DNA of 18,498 bases from Methylocystaceae bacterium (lineage in GTDB: Bacteria; Pseudomonadota; Alphaproteobacteria; Rhizobiales; Beijerinckiaceae): positions 4,937-23,434 of the forward strand of contig PLZT01000351.1 in assembly GCA_003152255.1 (NCBI GenBank), written 5' to 3'. This document shows, in pieces, positions 1 to 7,151 of the stretch. Both the position numbers and the translations under genes were made by a program. Under the pieces are notes generated by a model, which searched no databases, was not told the DNA's origin, and was given only the letters and a program-made list of their open reading frames with translations. Positions within the stretch are counted from its first letter, which is position 1, and the number at the start of each line of letters is the position of its first letter.

Positions 1-375
1 AGTTACGTCCAGCGACTTCCGATTGGCCTGTTCGGGGCCAGCACGGGCGCCGCCGCGGCGCTCGTCGCCGCGGCGAACGAACCAGGACCGGTCAGAGCTG
101 TCGTCTCGCGCGGAGGCCGCCCCGACCTTGCCGGAGAGGCCCTTGCTCATGTCAAGGCGGCGACGCTGCTGATTGTCGGAGGGCTGGACCATGACGTTCT
201 CGACCTCAATCGCCACGCGCTGCGTTTGCTGCAATGCGAGAAACGCCTCGATGTCGTGCCCGGAGCGACGCATCTTTTCGAGGAGCCCGGGACGCTTGAG
301 GCGGTGGTCGAGGCGTCGATCGATTGGTTCAGCGCATATGTTCCCGGAAATGAGCAAGGATCGGAGGACGGATAA
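1..375 (+). CDS. Alpha/beta hydrolase (dienelactone hydrolase-like), 3' part
   Basis: The reading frame is open from the first base to TAA at 373-375, so only the last 124 residues are seen. They contain the three elements of an alpha/beta hydrolase in the right order: a nucleophile elbow G-A-S-T-G (about residues 12-16 of the visible part), an acid segment ending in GGLDHD (about residue 62) and a histidine segment GATHLFEEPG (about residues 86-95). The order and spacing resemble the C-terminal half of dienelactone-hydrolase-like proteins, which in some bacteria are fused to a phosphoribosyltransferase domain. The upstream half lies outside the window, so a fusion cannot be tested. The substrate is unknown. 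It is followed at 110 bp by the PRPP synthetase gene on the same strand. I am fairly sure of the fold and not of the reaction. Confidence 0.62.
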   Translation, partial: SYVQRLPIGLFGASTGAAAALVAAANEPGPVRAVVSRGGRPDLAGEALAHVKAATLLIVGGLDHDVLDLNRHALRLLQCEKRLDVVPGATHLFEEPGTLEAVVEASIDWFSAYVPGNEQGSEDG

Positions 376-392
376 ACGCCAAATGCGATCCT

Positions 393-409
393 TTGTCCCA
401 CTGTGACAA
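393..409. promoter_or_regulatory. 17-bp palindrome, candidate operator of the PRPP synthetase-pncB unit
   Basis: The sequence TTGTCCCACTGTGACAA is a dyad centred on base 401, with seven of eight base pairs matching (only 398/404 fail). It lies 77 bp before the ATG of the PRPP synthetase gene in the only non-coding space upstream of the prs-pncB pair. A compact dyad at this position is typical of a repressor site. I cannot assign it to a named regulator, and I found no second copy in front of pncA. Confidence 0.35.
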
Positions 410-485
410 CGCGCGCGAACCGCCATATCTGAAAATGTCCCCCGGTTTTCCCGGTCGGGACGCGAGACTGTGGAATAGGTGAATT

Positions 486-2009
486 ATGACGACCATGGCT
501 TTGACGGCGCCGCCGCTGAAACGTCTTTTCGAGCGCTTGGATTTTTCGCCGACGCCGACCCAAAAGGTTTTGAAGGTCGTCATGGAGCAATGGAAGTTGG
601 CGGGCCGCGGGGTGGTCGCGCCCTTACGGTCCGCCGTGAGTTTCCCGGAAGGGAGCGAGGCGGCCAAGAGAATCTTCGTTTACCGAGTCGTGGAAGGCGA
701 ACGCGACTACATACTGGTCGAGGGGGCGAAAGCCAGCGCGACGCTTCTTGGGCCTTGCGAAGGCGGGAGTCGTCTGCGCGCCGCCAAAAACAGGCGTCAA
801 GCCGTTCGTCTGCGCCGCCTGTTCGATGAAGCGCGGCGCTGTGGCCAGCCGGTGCTCGCGCAATGCACGCTCGTCGAGGAGGGGCGCGACCGGGCGGCAA
901 TCGAGATCCTGGCCGCGCCCTTGTCGGAAAATGGAACCGCGATTGATTCCATTCTCTGCGCCGTGTCGATAAGCCCGTTTGAAACGGGCGCCTTCGCTCG
1001 TTCGCATGAGGCTCCGATAGACCGCGATCCCGCGATCTTCGCCCTAGGCTCCAGCCGCTCCCTGGGGCAACAGGTCGCTCGCCATCTCCATGCGGAGCTT
1101 TCCCCTCATGAGGAGCGCGAGTTCGAGGACGGCGAACACAAGACCCGTCCACTGGTCAATGTTCGTGATCGCGACGTCTACGTCATTTACTCATTGCATG
1201 GCGAGGAGAGCCGGACAGGCTCGGACAAGCTCTGTCGCCTGCTGTTCTTTATCGGAGCGCTCAAGGATGCCGGCGCCGCTCGCGTTACGGCGGTGGCTCC
1301 CTATCTTTGCTACGCGCGCAAGGACCGTCAGACAAAGCCGCGCGATCCGGTGACGACGCGTTATGTCGCGCAAATGTTCGAAGCCGTCGGGACCGATCGA
1401 GTCGTTGTGATCGACATTCACAATCTCGCGGCGTTTCAGAACGCCTTTCGTCGCGGCGCCGTGGCTCTCGACGCGCAGGCGATCTTCGCGCGCCACATCG
1501 CGGCGGAAATCGGCGACGAGCCGCTCGCCGTCGTCTCGCCCGACCTCGGCGGCGAAAAGCGCGCGGAGCTGTTCCGCGAGCGAATGGAAAACCTGCTCGG
1601 ACGACCGGTCGCCAAAGGCTTCATGGACAAGCATCGCAGCATGGGAAAGGTGACGGGAGAGATTTTCGCGGGCGACGTCGAGGGGCGCACGGTCATCGTG
1701 CTCGACGATTTGATTAGCACGGGAGGCACCATGGCGCGCACGGCCGCCGCCTGTCGCAAGCACGGAGCCAAGAAGGTTTGGCTTGTCGCGACTCATGGCG
1801 TCTTCTCAAGCGGCGCCGCCGCGATATTGCGGGATGCGCCTATTGACCGCCTTCTTATCTCCGACACCGTGCCTTTGCCGCCGGGCGTGAAAATCGCGGA
1901 AATGAAGGGGCGGCTCGCCATTGTCAGCGTCGCCGGCCTTCTCGCGGAGGCAATCCGTCGTCTGCATTCTGGCGGCTCGATCGTCGAGCTGTTGGACAAA
2001 GGGCCATAG
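486..2009 (+). CDS. prs: Ribose-phosphate pyrophosphokinase with N-terminal PAS_5-like domain
   Basis: The product is 507 residues, against about 310-320 for ordinary PRPP synthetase (EC 2.7.6.1), which makes PRPP from ribose 5-phosphate and ATP. The enzyme part starts near residue 182. It has the flexible-loop segment YARKDRQTKPRDPV (276-289), the ribose-5-phosphate/metal segment DIHNLAAFQNAF (310-321, with the expected His312), a DKHRS segment (381-385) where the catalytic Lys/Arg lie in the family, and the PRPP-binding loop VLDDLISTGGT (405-415). Loop variants such as RKDRQ for the usual RQDRK and DDLISTGGT for DDMIDTGGT mark it as a divergent, non-housekeeping class. Residues about 25-162 resemble the PAS_5 family of alphaproteobacteria: an early QWKLAGRG segment, then RLFDEARRCGQPV and a hydrophobic strand pattern ending in IDSILCAV. 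The ATG at 486 has only a weak AGGTGA nearby, and ATG 495 is an alternative. pncB follows after 26 bp, so the two are probably co-transcribed. Confidence 0.9.
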   Translation: MTTMALTAPPLKRLFERLDFSPTPTQKVLKVVMEQWKLAGRGVVAPLRSAVSFPEGSEAAKRIFVYRVVEGERDYILVEGAKASATLLGPCEGGSRLRAAKNRRQAVRLRRLFDEARRCGQPVLAQCTLVEEGRDRAAIEILAAPLSENGTAIDSILCAVSISPFETGAFARSHEAPIDRDPAIFALGSSRSLGQQVARHLHAELSPHEEREFEDGEHKTRPLVNVRDRDVYVIYSLHGEESRTGSDKLCRLLFFIGALKDAGAARVTAVAPYLCYARKDRQTKPRDPVTTRYVAQMFEAVGTDRVVVIDIHNLAAFQNAFRRGAVALDAQAIFARHIAAEIGDEPLAVVSPDLGGEKRAELFRERMENLLGRPVAKGFMDKHRSMGKVTGEIFAGDVEGRTVIVLDDLISTGGTMARTAAACRKHGAKKVWLVATHGVFSSGAAAILRDAPIDRLLISDTVPLPPGVKIAEMKGRLAIVSVAGLLAEAIRRLHSGGSIVELLDKGP

Positions 2010-2035
2010 GGCGGCCGTCGGCGGCCGAGACGATT

Positions 2036-3385
2036 ATGTCGAGAAATGTGCTGTTCGCGGATTTGTACCAAATGACCATGCTCCGCGCCTATTTTGAACT
2101 GGGCATGGCGGAGGAGGCGGCGTTCAGCCTGTTCGTTCGCAAGCTGCCGCCGCGCCGCAATTTCCTGATCGCCTGCGGCCTGGCCGATCTTTTGAAAGAG
2201 ATAGAATCGCTGCGATTCGATGACGACCAGCTTCGCTACCTGCGCTCGCTCGGCGACTTCCCGGATTCATTCCTGGAATGGCTTCGAGCGTTTCGCTTCA
2301 CTGGCGACATTCATGCCTTGCCCGAGGGGACGCCATTTTTCGCCAATGAGCCGATCCTCGAAGTCGTGGCGCCGATCGCGCAAGCGCAGCTTATCGAGAC
2401 GCTGGTTTTAAACCAGATCGGACTGCAGACCATTCTGGCGTCGAAGGCGGCGCGTATCGTGACGGCGGCGCGTGGGCGCCCGGTGGCGGATTTCGGCGCG
2501 CGGCGCGCACAGGGAATTGACGCGGCGACAAAGGGAGCGAGAGCGTTTTATATTGGCGGCGTCGCCGCGACCTCCAATTTGGCGGCGGGAAAGGCCTATG
2601 GAATTCCTGTATCGGGGACCATGGCGCATAGCTTTGTCGAGGCCTGCGCGTCGGAGGCTGAAGCATTTGACGCCTTCGCGCGCATCTTTCCGCAAACCGT
2701 TTTATTGGTCGACACCTATGATACGCTTGCCGGCGTCGCGAAGGTTATCGCGCTGTCCAGATCGCTCGGGCCTAGGTTCAAGGTTCGCGCCGTTCGCCTC
2801 GATTCGGGCGACCTCGATCAACTGGCTCGCGAGTCCCGCAGAATGCTCGATGACGCGGGACTGACCAATGTCCAAATCGTCGCCAGCGGCGGCCTTGATG
2901 AAGATCAAATAGATCGCCTGACCGCTTGTAACGCGCCGATCGACCTCTTTGGCGTCGGCACGGATTTGGCCGTGTCCAGCGACGCTCCAGCGCTCGACAT
3001 CGCTTATAAGCTCGTCGAATACGCTGGCGTCGGGCGAATGAAATTGTCCACGGGCAAATCCAGCCTTCCCGGCCGCAAACAGATATTTCGAAATTATCGC
3101 GGCCAGGAAGCGGTTTACGACGTCATCGGCCGTCATGACGAGAGCCTTGCCGCTTCGCCCCTGCTGTCGTCGGTCATGTTGTCCGGTCGGCGTAGTGACG
3201 ACAAGGCGGACGATCTCGATTCGATGCGTTCATACGCGAAGGGAGCTATCGAGGCGCTGCCGCTAGATTATCGCTCTCTCGCGCCGCCCGCCGCGCCATA
3301 TGAAGTCAAAATCAGTTCAAAGCTCGCTGAATATCGGCAATCAGTGCTTGGTCGGCTGCGCCCCGCGTCCAAAGACGGCGAGTGA
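2036..3385 (+). CDS. pncB: Nicotinate phosphoribosyltransferase
   Basis: Cytosolic enzyme (EC 6.3.4.21) that joins nicotinate to PRPP, with ATP hydrolysis, to give nicotinate mononucleotide in the Preiss-Handler route to NAD. At 449 residues it has normal family length. Visible signatures are DLYQMTM (9-15), FVRKLPPRRNF (33-43), the ALPEGTPFFANEPIL segment (94-108), DFGARRAQGIDAA (152-164), GTMAHSF (194-200) with His198 at the position of the phosphorylated histidine, LLVDTYDT (223-230), VRLDSGDL (253-260), ASGGLDE (283-289) and the phosphate-binding GVGTDL (306-311). All expected active-site blocks are present in order. The gene lies 26 bp after the PRPP synthetase gene, which would supply its co-substrate, and it converges on the next gene with a 19-bp gap. 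The ATG at 2036 fits the conserved N-terminus; its ribosome binding site is weak, consistent with translation coupled to prs. Confidence 0.95.
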   Translation: MSRNVLFADLYQMTMLRAYFELGMAEEAAFSLFVRKLPPRRNFLIACGLADLLKEIESLRFDDDQLRYLRSLGDFPDSFLEWLRAFRFTGDIHALPEGTPFFANEPILEVVAPIAQAQLIETLVLNQIGLQTILASKAARIVTAARGRPVADFGARRAQGIDAATKGARAFYIGGVAATSNLAAGKAYGIPVSGTMAHSFVEACASEAEAFDAFARIFPQTVLLVDTYDTLAGVAKVIALSRSLGPRFKVRAVRLDSGDLDQLARESRRMLDDAGLTNVQIVASGGLDEDQIDRLTACNAPIDLFGVGTDLAVSSDAPALDIAYKLVEYAGVGRMKLSTGKSSLPGRKQIFRNYRGQEAVYDVIGRHDESLAASPLLSSVMLSGRRSDDKADDLDSMRSYAKGAIEALPLDYRSLAPPAAPYEVKISSKLAEYRQSVLGRLRPASKDGE

Positions 3386-3404
3386 AGACGACGGCTCTCA
3401 GAAT

Positions 3405-4460
3405 TCAGCTATCCGCGGCCGCGAGCGCTTGTTCGGCAAGGCGCAGATAGCGGCTCGCCAAAGGTTCCCATCTTTCCGGGCGCCGCGGCACCGGATCGAG
3501 CAGATGAGCAACGGCAAGTCTGGCGCGCAGAACCGCGCGCCAAGCGGTGTAAAGCGAGAGCAGTCGATGAGGCGGGGATTCGTCGAGCCGGTCCGCCACC
3601 TTCGCAATGATTCGCGGACCCAACGCCGGAGCCCGAAGCTGAGCGCTTTCCATGCCGAGATAGGCGAGTTCGTCAAACGGATCGACCTGGCGCAGTTCGC
3701 TATTGAACTCCAGACAATCAAAGATCGCGATTGGATCGGCGAAGCAAATATGCTCGGGCCGAAGATCGCCGTGGCCGTCCACGATATGTCCCAGACGAAC
3801 GCGCTCCTCGAGCAGAGGTCGACTTACCGTCAAGATCGCGTCCAAACGATCGAGAAGATGCGGTATGCGGCCATGATCGAGCGCGAAATCGCGGCGGGTC
3901 AGGATGCGGCGGTTTTCCATCTGCTCACGAAAGAAACGCGCGGCGTAGGCGCTGGGTGAAATCGCGGAGCGGTCCGCGCGACGGTAAAAGTCGCCGAGCG
4001 TCTCACATAGGTCGTCGATCTGCCCGTCGTCCAATCGTCCCTCGATCAGCATCCGATCAAGCATCCGGTCGGCGGGCAGGCGACGCATCACCACGAGCCA
4101 GTCGACGACGGCGCCGTCGCCACCGAGCGACAACCTATTGTCCGCCGAAAGGTTCAGGGGAACTATTCCAAGATACACTTGCGCCGCCAGACGGCGATTG
4201 AGACGCAATTCTTCCCGGCAATTGATCTCGCGCGCGCGCAAGGTCGAGAAATCCAAAAAGGGGAAGCGAACCGGCTTTTTGAGCTTATATGCTCGCCCTC
4301 CCGCCAGAAACACGAACGACATATGCGTTTCCACAAGCGTTACGTTCTGCGGCGAATGCGGATAGGCCGACGGTTCGCTCAAGAAGCATACCTTGTCGGC
4401 GGTGGAAACGGGAACACTCGGGGCGTCCGCGCCTTCATCTCGGCCGGCGGTTGAGTTCAT
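3405..4460 (-). CDS. Aminoglycoside phosphotransferase-family (kinase-fold) protein
   Basis: The protein has the kinase-like fold of the COG2187 family. It shows a lysine-bearing strand SFVFLAGGRAYKLKKP, the catalytic loop HGDLRPEH and a downstream metal-binding IFDCLEF, followed by a helical C-terminal half. COG2187 proteins are often fused to a C-terminal P-loop kinase of about 160 residues; that part is absent here, and the protein ends after the phosphotransferase domain. The substrate is unknown and antibiotic resistance should not be assumed. An ATG is available at 4484, but ATG 4460 (or 4466) is better placed behind a GGTGGGA and gives about 351 residues; the first 40 residues are poorly conserved in appearance anyway. 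It lies between pncB and pncA and is divergent from pncA, so a link with nicotinate salvage or carbohydrate phosphorylation is possible but unproven. Confidence 0.75.
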   Translation of the reverse strand: MNSTAGRDEGADAPSVPVSTADKVCFLSEPSAYPHSPQNVTLVETHMSFVFLAGGRAYKLKKPVRFPFLDFSTLRAREINCREELRLNRRLAAQVYLGIVPLNLSADNRLSLGGDGAVVDWLVVMRRLPADRMLDRMLIEGRLDDGQIDDLCETLGDFYRRADRSAISPSAYAARFFREQMENRRILTRRDFALDHGRIPHLLDRLDAILTVSRPLLEERVRLGHIVDGHGDLRPEHICFADPIAIFDCLEFNSELRQVDPFDELAYLGMESAQLRAPALGPRIIAKVADRLDESPPHRLLSLYTAWRAVLRARLAVAHLLDPVPRRPERWEPLASRYLRLAEQALAAADS

Positions 4461-4527
4461 CGTCATTCCCACCCGCGCGCGCATGCACCGTCCTCACCAC
4501 CGGGACTCTCTCCGGAGCAAGCGACGC

Positions 4528-4556
4528 TTGAAACGACTGGCCATCGGACCAAGATT
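4528..4556 (+). promoter_or_regulatory. Possible promoter of pncA
   Basis: TTGAAA at 4528-4533 and AAGATT at 4551-4556 are separated by 17 bp and lie 28 bp before the pncA ATG. The -35 is good and the -10 is poor, as often in alphaproteobacterial housekeeping promoters. The space between the divergent genes must hold promoters for both strands; this is the best plus-strand candidate I can see. Confidence 0.28.
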
Positions 4557-4583
4557 AAGCAAATGTAGTTCAGGGATGTTATC

Positions 4584-5156
4584 ATGCCTGCTCCGCACAC
4601 GCGACTTCTAGCCAGCGATGCTCTGCTGATCGTCGATGTCCAGCGTGATTTTTGCGCCGGCGGCGCCTTGTCTATTACCGGCGCCGAGGAAATCATCCCG
4701 ACAATCAATGATCTTATCAAGCAGGCGATCGAGGCCAAGGCGCTCGTTATTGCTTCACGTGATTGGCATCCGCCGGATCATTCGAGTTTTCATGCGTTCG
4801 GGGGGATCTGGCCCACGCATTGCGTGCAAGGAAGCGACGGCGCCAAATTTCACGCCGCGTTGCGATTGCCTGACGATGCGCTCATAGTCACCAAGGGCCA
4901 AATGGTCGACAAGGATCAATATTCCGCCTTCGACGCGACCGGATTGGCCGATGAACTTCGACGCCGCGGCGTGAAGCGTATCTTGATCTGCGGACTCGCC
5001 CAAAACGCTTGCGTGCGCGCCACCGCGCTGGCCTCGGTCAAGGCGGGATTTGAGACGCATCTTTGGCTGTCCGCCACCCGGGCGGTTGTGCCTGCTCATG
5101 GGGAGAAAGCTGTCGCGGAGATGGTTTACGCGGGCGTCATTGTGGAGGGAAGCTAG
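4584..5156 (+). CDS. pncA: Nicotinamidase / isochorismatase-family cysteine hydrolase
   Basis: Predicted to deamidate nicotinamide to nicotinate (EC 3.5.1.19), the step before pncB. The 190-residue protein carries the full set of expected catalytic residues: Asp18 in VDVQRDF, Lys104 in VTKG and the nucleophile Cys143, plus the metal ligands Asp60, His62 and His66 in SRDWHPPDH and His79 in WPTHCVQG. The segment DKDQYSAFD (109-117) is also typical. One deviation is at the nucleophile: the usual T-D-Y-C-V reads Q-N-A-C-V here, and the later family Asp of T-A-x-D-A is Ser. Substrate range may therefore differ from classical PncA, and another amidohydrolase activity is possible. AGGGA at 4572-4576 sits 7 bp before the ATG. 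It is divergent from the phosphotransferase-like gene and lies 1.2 kb from pncB. Confidence 0.85.
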   Translation: MPAPHTRLLASDALLIVDVQRDFCAGGALSITGAEEIIPTINDLIKQAIEAKALVIASRDWHPPDHSSFHAFGGIWPTHCVQGSDGAKFHAALRLPDDALIVTKGQMVDKDQYSAFDATGLADELRRRGVKRILICGLAQNACVRATALASVKAGFETHLWLSATRAVVPAHGEKAVAEMVYAGVIVEGS

Positions 5157-5172
5157 CGGGCTGATCGCCCGC
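5156..5172 (+). terminator. Hairpin at the pncA stop codon
   Basis: GCGGGC (5156-5161) and GCCCGC (5167-5172) form a 6-bp GC stem with the loop TGATC directly at the pncA stop codon. No run of T follows, so it is at best a weak terminator or an RNA 3'-end stabiliser. Confidence 0.25.
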
Positions 5173-5308
5173 GCAAGCCGCATCGCCGCAACGTTTTGCC
5201 GCGTGGCGGCGAAAGCCAGTGCATCATGGGATAAGCTAACTCATCCGCCAGACGCGCATGCGAGCAATCGTTAATACGTGTCACTCGGCGATATCAAGGA
5301 CAAAAACA

Positions 5309-5710
5309 ATGCCCGACATCAACACCGAGAAAGTCTGTTACGTGATCCTGAAGGCTCGCGAACTCGAGTCCGAGGATGAGGGAGTCGCTGCCGACGCTTC
5401 GAATCCCACCGATGACAAATTCGTCAGCGTTCTGACCGACGAAGCCTTTTCGACCGTCCGCCAGGAAGTCGGCGCGTTCATCGACGCCATGGACGAAGAC
5501 GAGCAATGCGAATTGGTCGCGCTCACATGGGTTGGACGCGGCGATTTCTCGGGGGAGGAATGGGACGCCGCCGTCGCGCAGGCTCGTGAACGGCGCGTGG
5601 GCCCAACGTCCACCTATCTTCTCGGCATCCCATTGCTCGCCAGCCATCTCGAGTCCGGTCTCGAGGAATTCGACGAGAGTTGCGAGGGCTATGCGTCGGA
5701 CCACCAGTAA
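5309..5710 (+). CDS. DUF3775 family protein
   Basis: Small acidic cytosolic protein of 133 residues that matches the appearance of DUF3775. It starts MPDINTEKVCYVI, has an aspartate/glutamate-rich middle (AMDEDEQCELVALTWVGRGD) and a C-terminal GIPLLASHLESGLEEF helix. The family is common in alphaproteobacteria and has no assigned function. The ATG at 5309 is chosen because AAGGA at 5296-5300 lies 8 bp before it; an in-frame ATG at 5258 would add 17 residues with no ribosome binding site. It is convergent with the next gene, 23 bp apart, and has its own 150-bp upstream space, so it is probably transcribed alone. Confidence 0.82.
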   Translation: MPDINTEKVCYVILKARELESEDEGVAADASNPTDDKFVSVLTDEAFSTVRQEVGAFIDAMDEDEQCELVALTWVGRGDFSGEEWDAAVAQARERRVGPTSTYLLGIPLLASHLESGLEEFDESCEGYASDHQ

Positions 5711-5733
5711 CGGGGAGCCCATGGCTTCTTGCT

Positions 5734-6483
5734 TCACCACGCGCGTCGTCGTGGGCGAGGCGCCTCTATTTCGCCGCTTCGCTGTCCGCCGCCGGTGAAC
5801 CCCGCGAGCAGCACCGCCATCATGCCGGTGACGAAGATTCCGTCGAAGGTGCCGGCGCCGCCGATCGAAAGAACGGGCGTCCCGAGGCCTTGAAGCTGGT
5901 CGAGATTGAGCAGATCGGCGCCAATCAGCACGCCAAGGCTGCCGCCGGCATAGGCCAGCGGCGCGGCGTAGCGCCAGGAGACCAGCGCGGCGACGATGGC
6001 CGCGGCCACGGGCGCGACGAAGATCGGCAGGCCGATGCCGACGCCGCGGATCGGCTGCGCGAGAGCGTGGCAGATCGCGGCGATGATCGCGGTCGCGATC
6101 AGGCCGCGTCCCCAGAGCCCATTTTTCCATAGCAGATAGATCGAGAGCAGGGTCGGGATCACGGCGCCGCCGACGTTGACGGCGAGGATGACCTCGGGCG
6201 AATTGGTTAGCGCCGGCACGATGTAGCGCATGCCGTAATAGGTCACCTCGCGCTCGGTCACCATGGGCTCGGAGCCCAGCTTGGCGATGGGAATGTTGAC
6301 GTAGCTGCCAAGGAGCGAGCCCAAAAGCAAAAAGAACGCCGTGCCCGAACTCACGCCGAGCCGCAAGTAGGCGTAACGCAGCACGCCGATCTGGACGAGG
6401 ATCAGCAAAATGCCGAGCGCGGCGGCGAGCAGCGCGAAAAACGACGGGGCTATCGGCAGATATTGAGCGTGGCCGTAATGCAT
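5734..6483 (-). CDS. DUF1614 family integral membrane protein
   Basis: A 249-residue hydrophobic protein with about seven predicted membrane segments: roughly residues 12-35, 45-63, 95-118, 128-146, 150-170, 174-195 and 205-232. Conserved-looking blocks are GSYVNIPIAKLGSE (59-72), NVGGAVIPTLLSIYL, and near the end a GADLLNL-GTPVLSIGGAGTFDGIF segment that is typical of DUF1614 (COG4089). The polar GADLLNLD and GGAGTFDGI motifs inside membrane regions suggest a transporter or membrane enzyme, but no function is known for the family. A strong GAGGGGAA lies about 7 bp upstream of the ATG at 6483. The last 20 residues are basic and presumably cytosolic. Confidence 0.85.
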   Translation of the reverse strand: MHYGHAQYLPIAPSFFALLAAALGILLILVQIGVLRYAYLRLGVSSGTAFFLLLGSLLGSYVNIPIAKLGSEPMVTEREVTYYGMRYIVPALTNSPEVILAVNVGGAVIPTLLSIYLLWKNGLWGRGLIATAIIAAICHALAQPIRGVGIGLPIFVAPVAAAIVAALVSWRYAAPLAYAGGSLGVLIGADLLNLDQLQGLGTPVLSIGGAGTFDGIFVTGMMAVLLAGFTGGGQRSGEIEAPRPRRRAW

Positions 6484-6656
6484 GCGCGTTCCCCTCGCCG
6501 GATCTATCGGATCAGCATATAGCGGCGGCAGCCGAACCGAATAGGGCGCTTCTCAATCGTGGGCGCCCGGGCTCGCCGCGTACGGCGCCGCGTCGTCTTG
6601 CGGAAGCCGGCGAAGTTGCTAGAAACGAACGGCAAGGCATATGTTCGGGTCACACC

Positions 6657-7121
6657 GTGAAGGAGCTCTCTTTCTTGTTCCACAATCGCAGCGGCGCTAC
6701 AGGCTATACAACGCGAATTTTCGACGAACCAGGCGGCGAAGCGGAAGGCCAAGGATATGAAACGCGCTTGAAATCGTCGGCGCCGAAACCCAACACCGAC
6801 GCCCCGCCGGCTTCGGAGGAACTGTCGCGAGCGACGTTGACCAAGCAGGAAATCGCGCGCGCGGTCTATTCCGCTTGTCCGCGCATTTCGCGCCGTCAGT
6901 CCAAGGAACTGATTGACGCCGTCCTTGAAGAAATCGTCTCCACGCTCGTCGCCGGTGACGACGTGAAGCTTCGCGGTTTCGGCAACTTCGCCGTTTGCCA
7001 GAAGCGCGAGCGCCCTGGGCGCAATCCGAAGACGGGAGTCATGGCGCCGATCACCGCCCGCAGGGTTGTCACCTTCAAAGGATCGGAAAAGCTGAAGGCG
7101 GAAGTGGGAGGCGAACGCTAG
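6657..7121 (+). CDS. Integration host factor alpha-like DNA-binding protein, N-terminally extended
   Basis: The C-terminal 95 residues are a complete HU/IHF domain of the IHF-alpha type. They contain TLTKQEIARAVY (60-71), KLRGFGNF (104-111), the DNA-intercalating arm GRNPKTG (121-127, Pro124) and PITARRVVTF (131-140), the last being characteristic of IhfA. IHF bends DNA at specific sites as a heterodimer with IhfB. Normal IhfA is about 100 residues; this frame allows up to 154, with about 55 extra residues rich in Gly, Ser and Pro. The start is uncertain. GTG 6657 lacks a good ribosome site. TTG 6675 lies 9 bp after a perfect GAAGGAG (6659-6665) and is the better candidate. TTG 6768 would give 117 residues. 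A second IHF-alpha paralogue rather than the main ihfA is possible. It is convergent with the next fragment. Confidence 0.85.
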   Translation: MKELSFLFHNRSGATGYTTRIFDEPGGEAEGQGYETRLKSSAPKPNTDAPPASEELSRATLTKQEIARAVYSACPRISRRQSKELIDAVLEEIVSTLVAGDDVKLRGFGNFAVCQKRERPGRNPKTGVMAPITARRVVTFKGSEKLKAEVGGER

Positions 7122-7151
7122 GAGAATCGCAAACTTCGGCCGCGTTGAAGG

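Noticed and set aside
393..409. Assignment of the 17-bp dyad to NrtR, NiaR or NadQ
   Set aside because: I cannot match it reliably to any of their known motifs, so it is reported only as an unnamed candidate operator.
580..1152. Minus-strand frame of 190 codons over prs
   Set aside because: It overlaps a gene with convincing PRPP synthetase motifs, and its product is Arg/Pro-rich without features.
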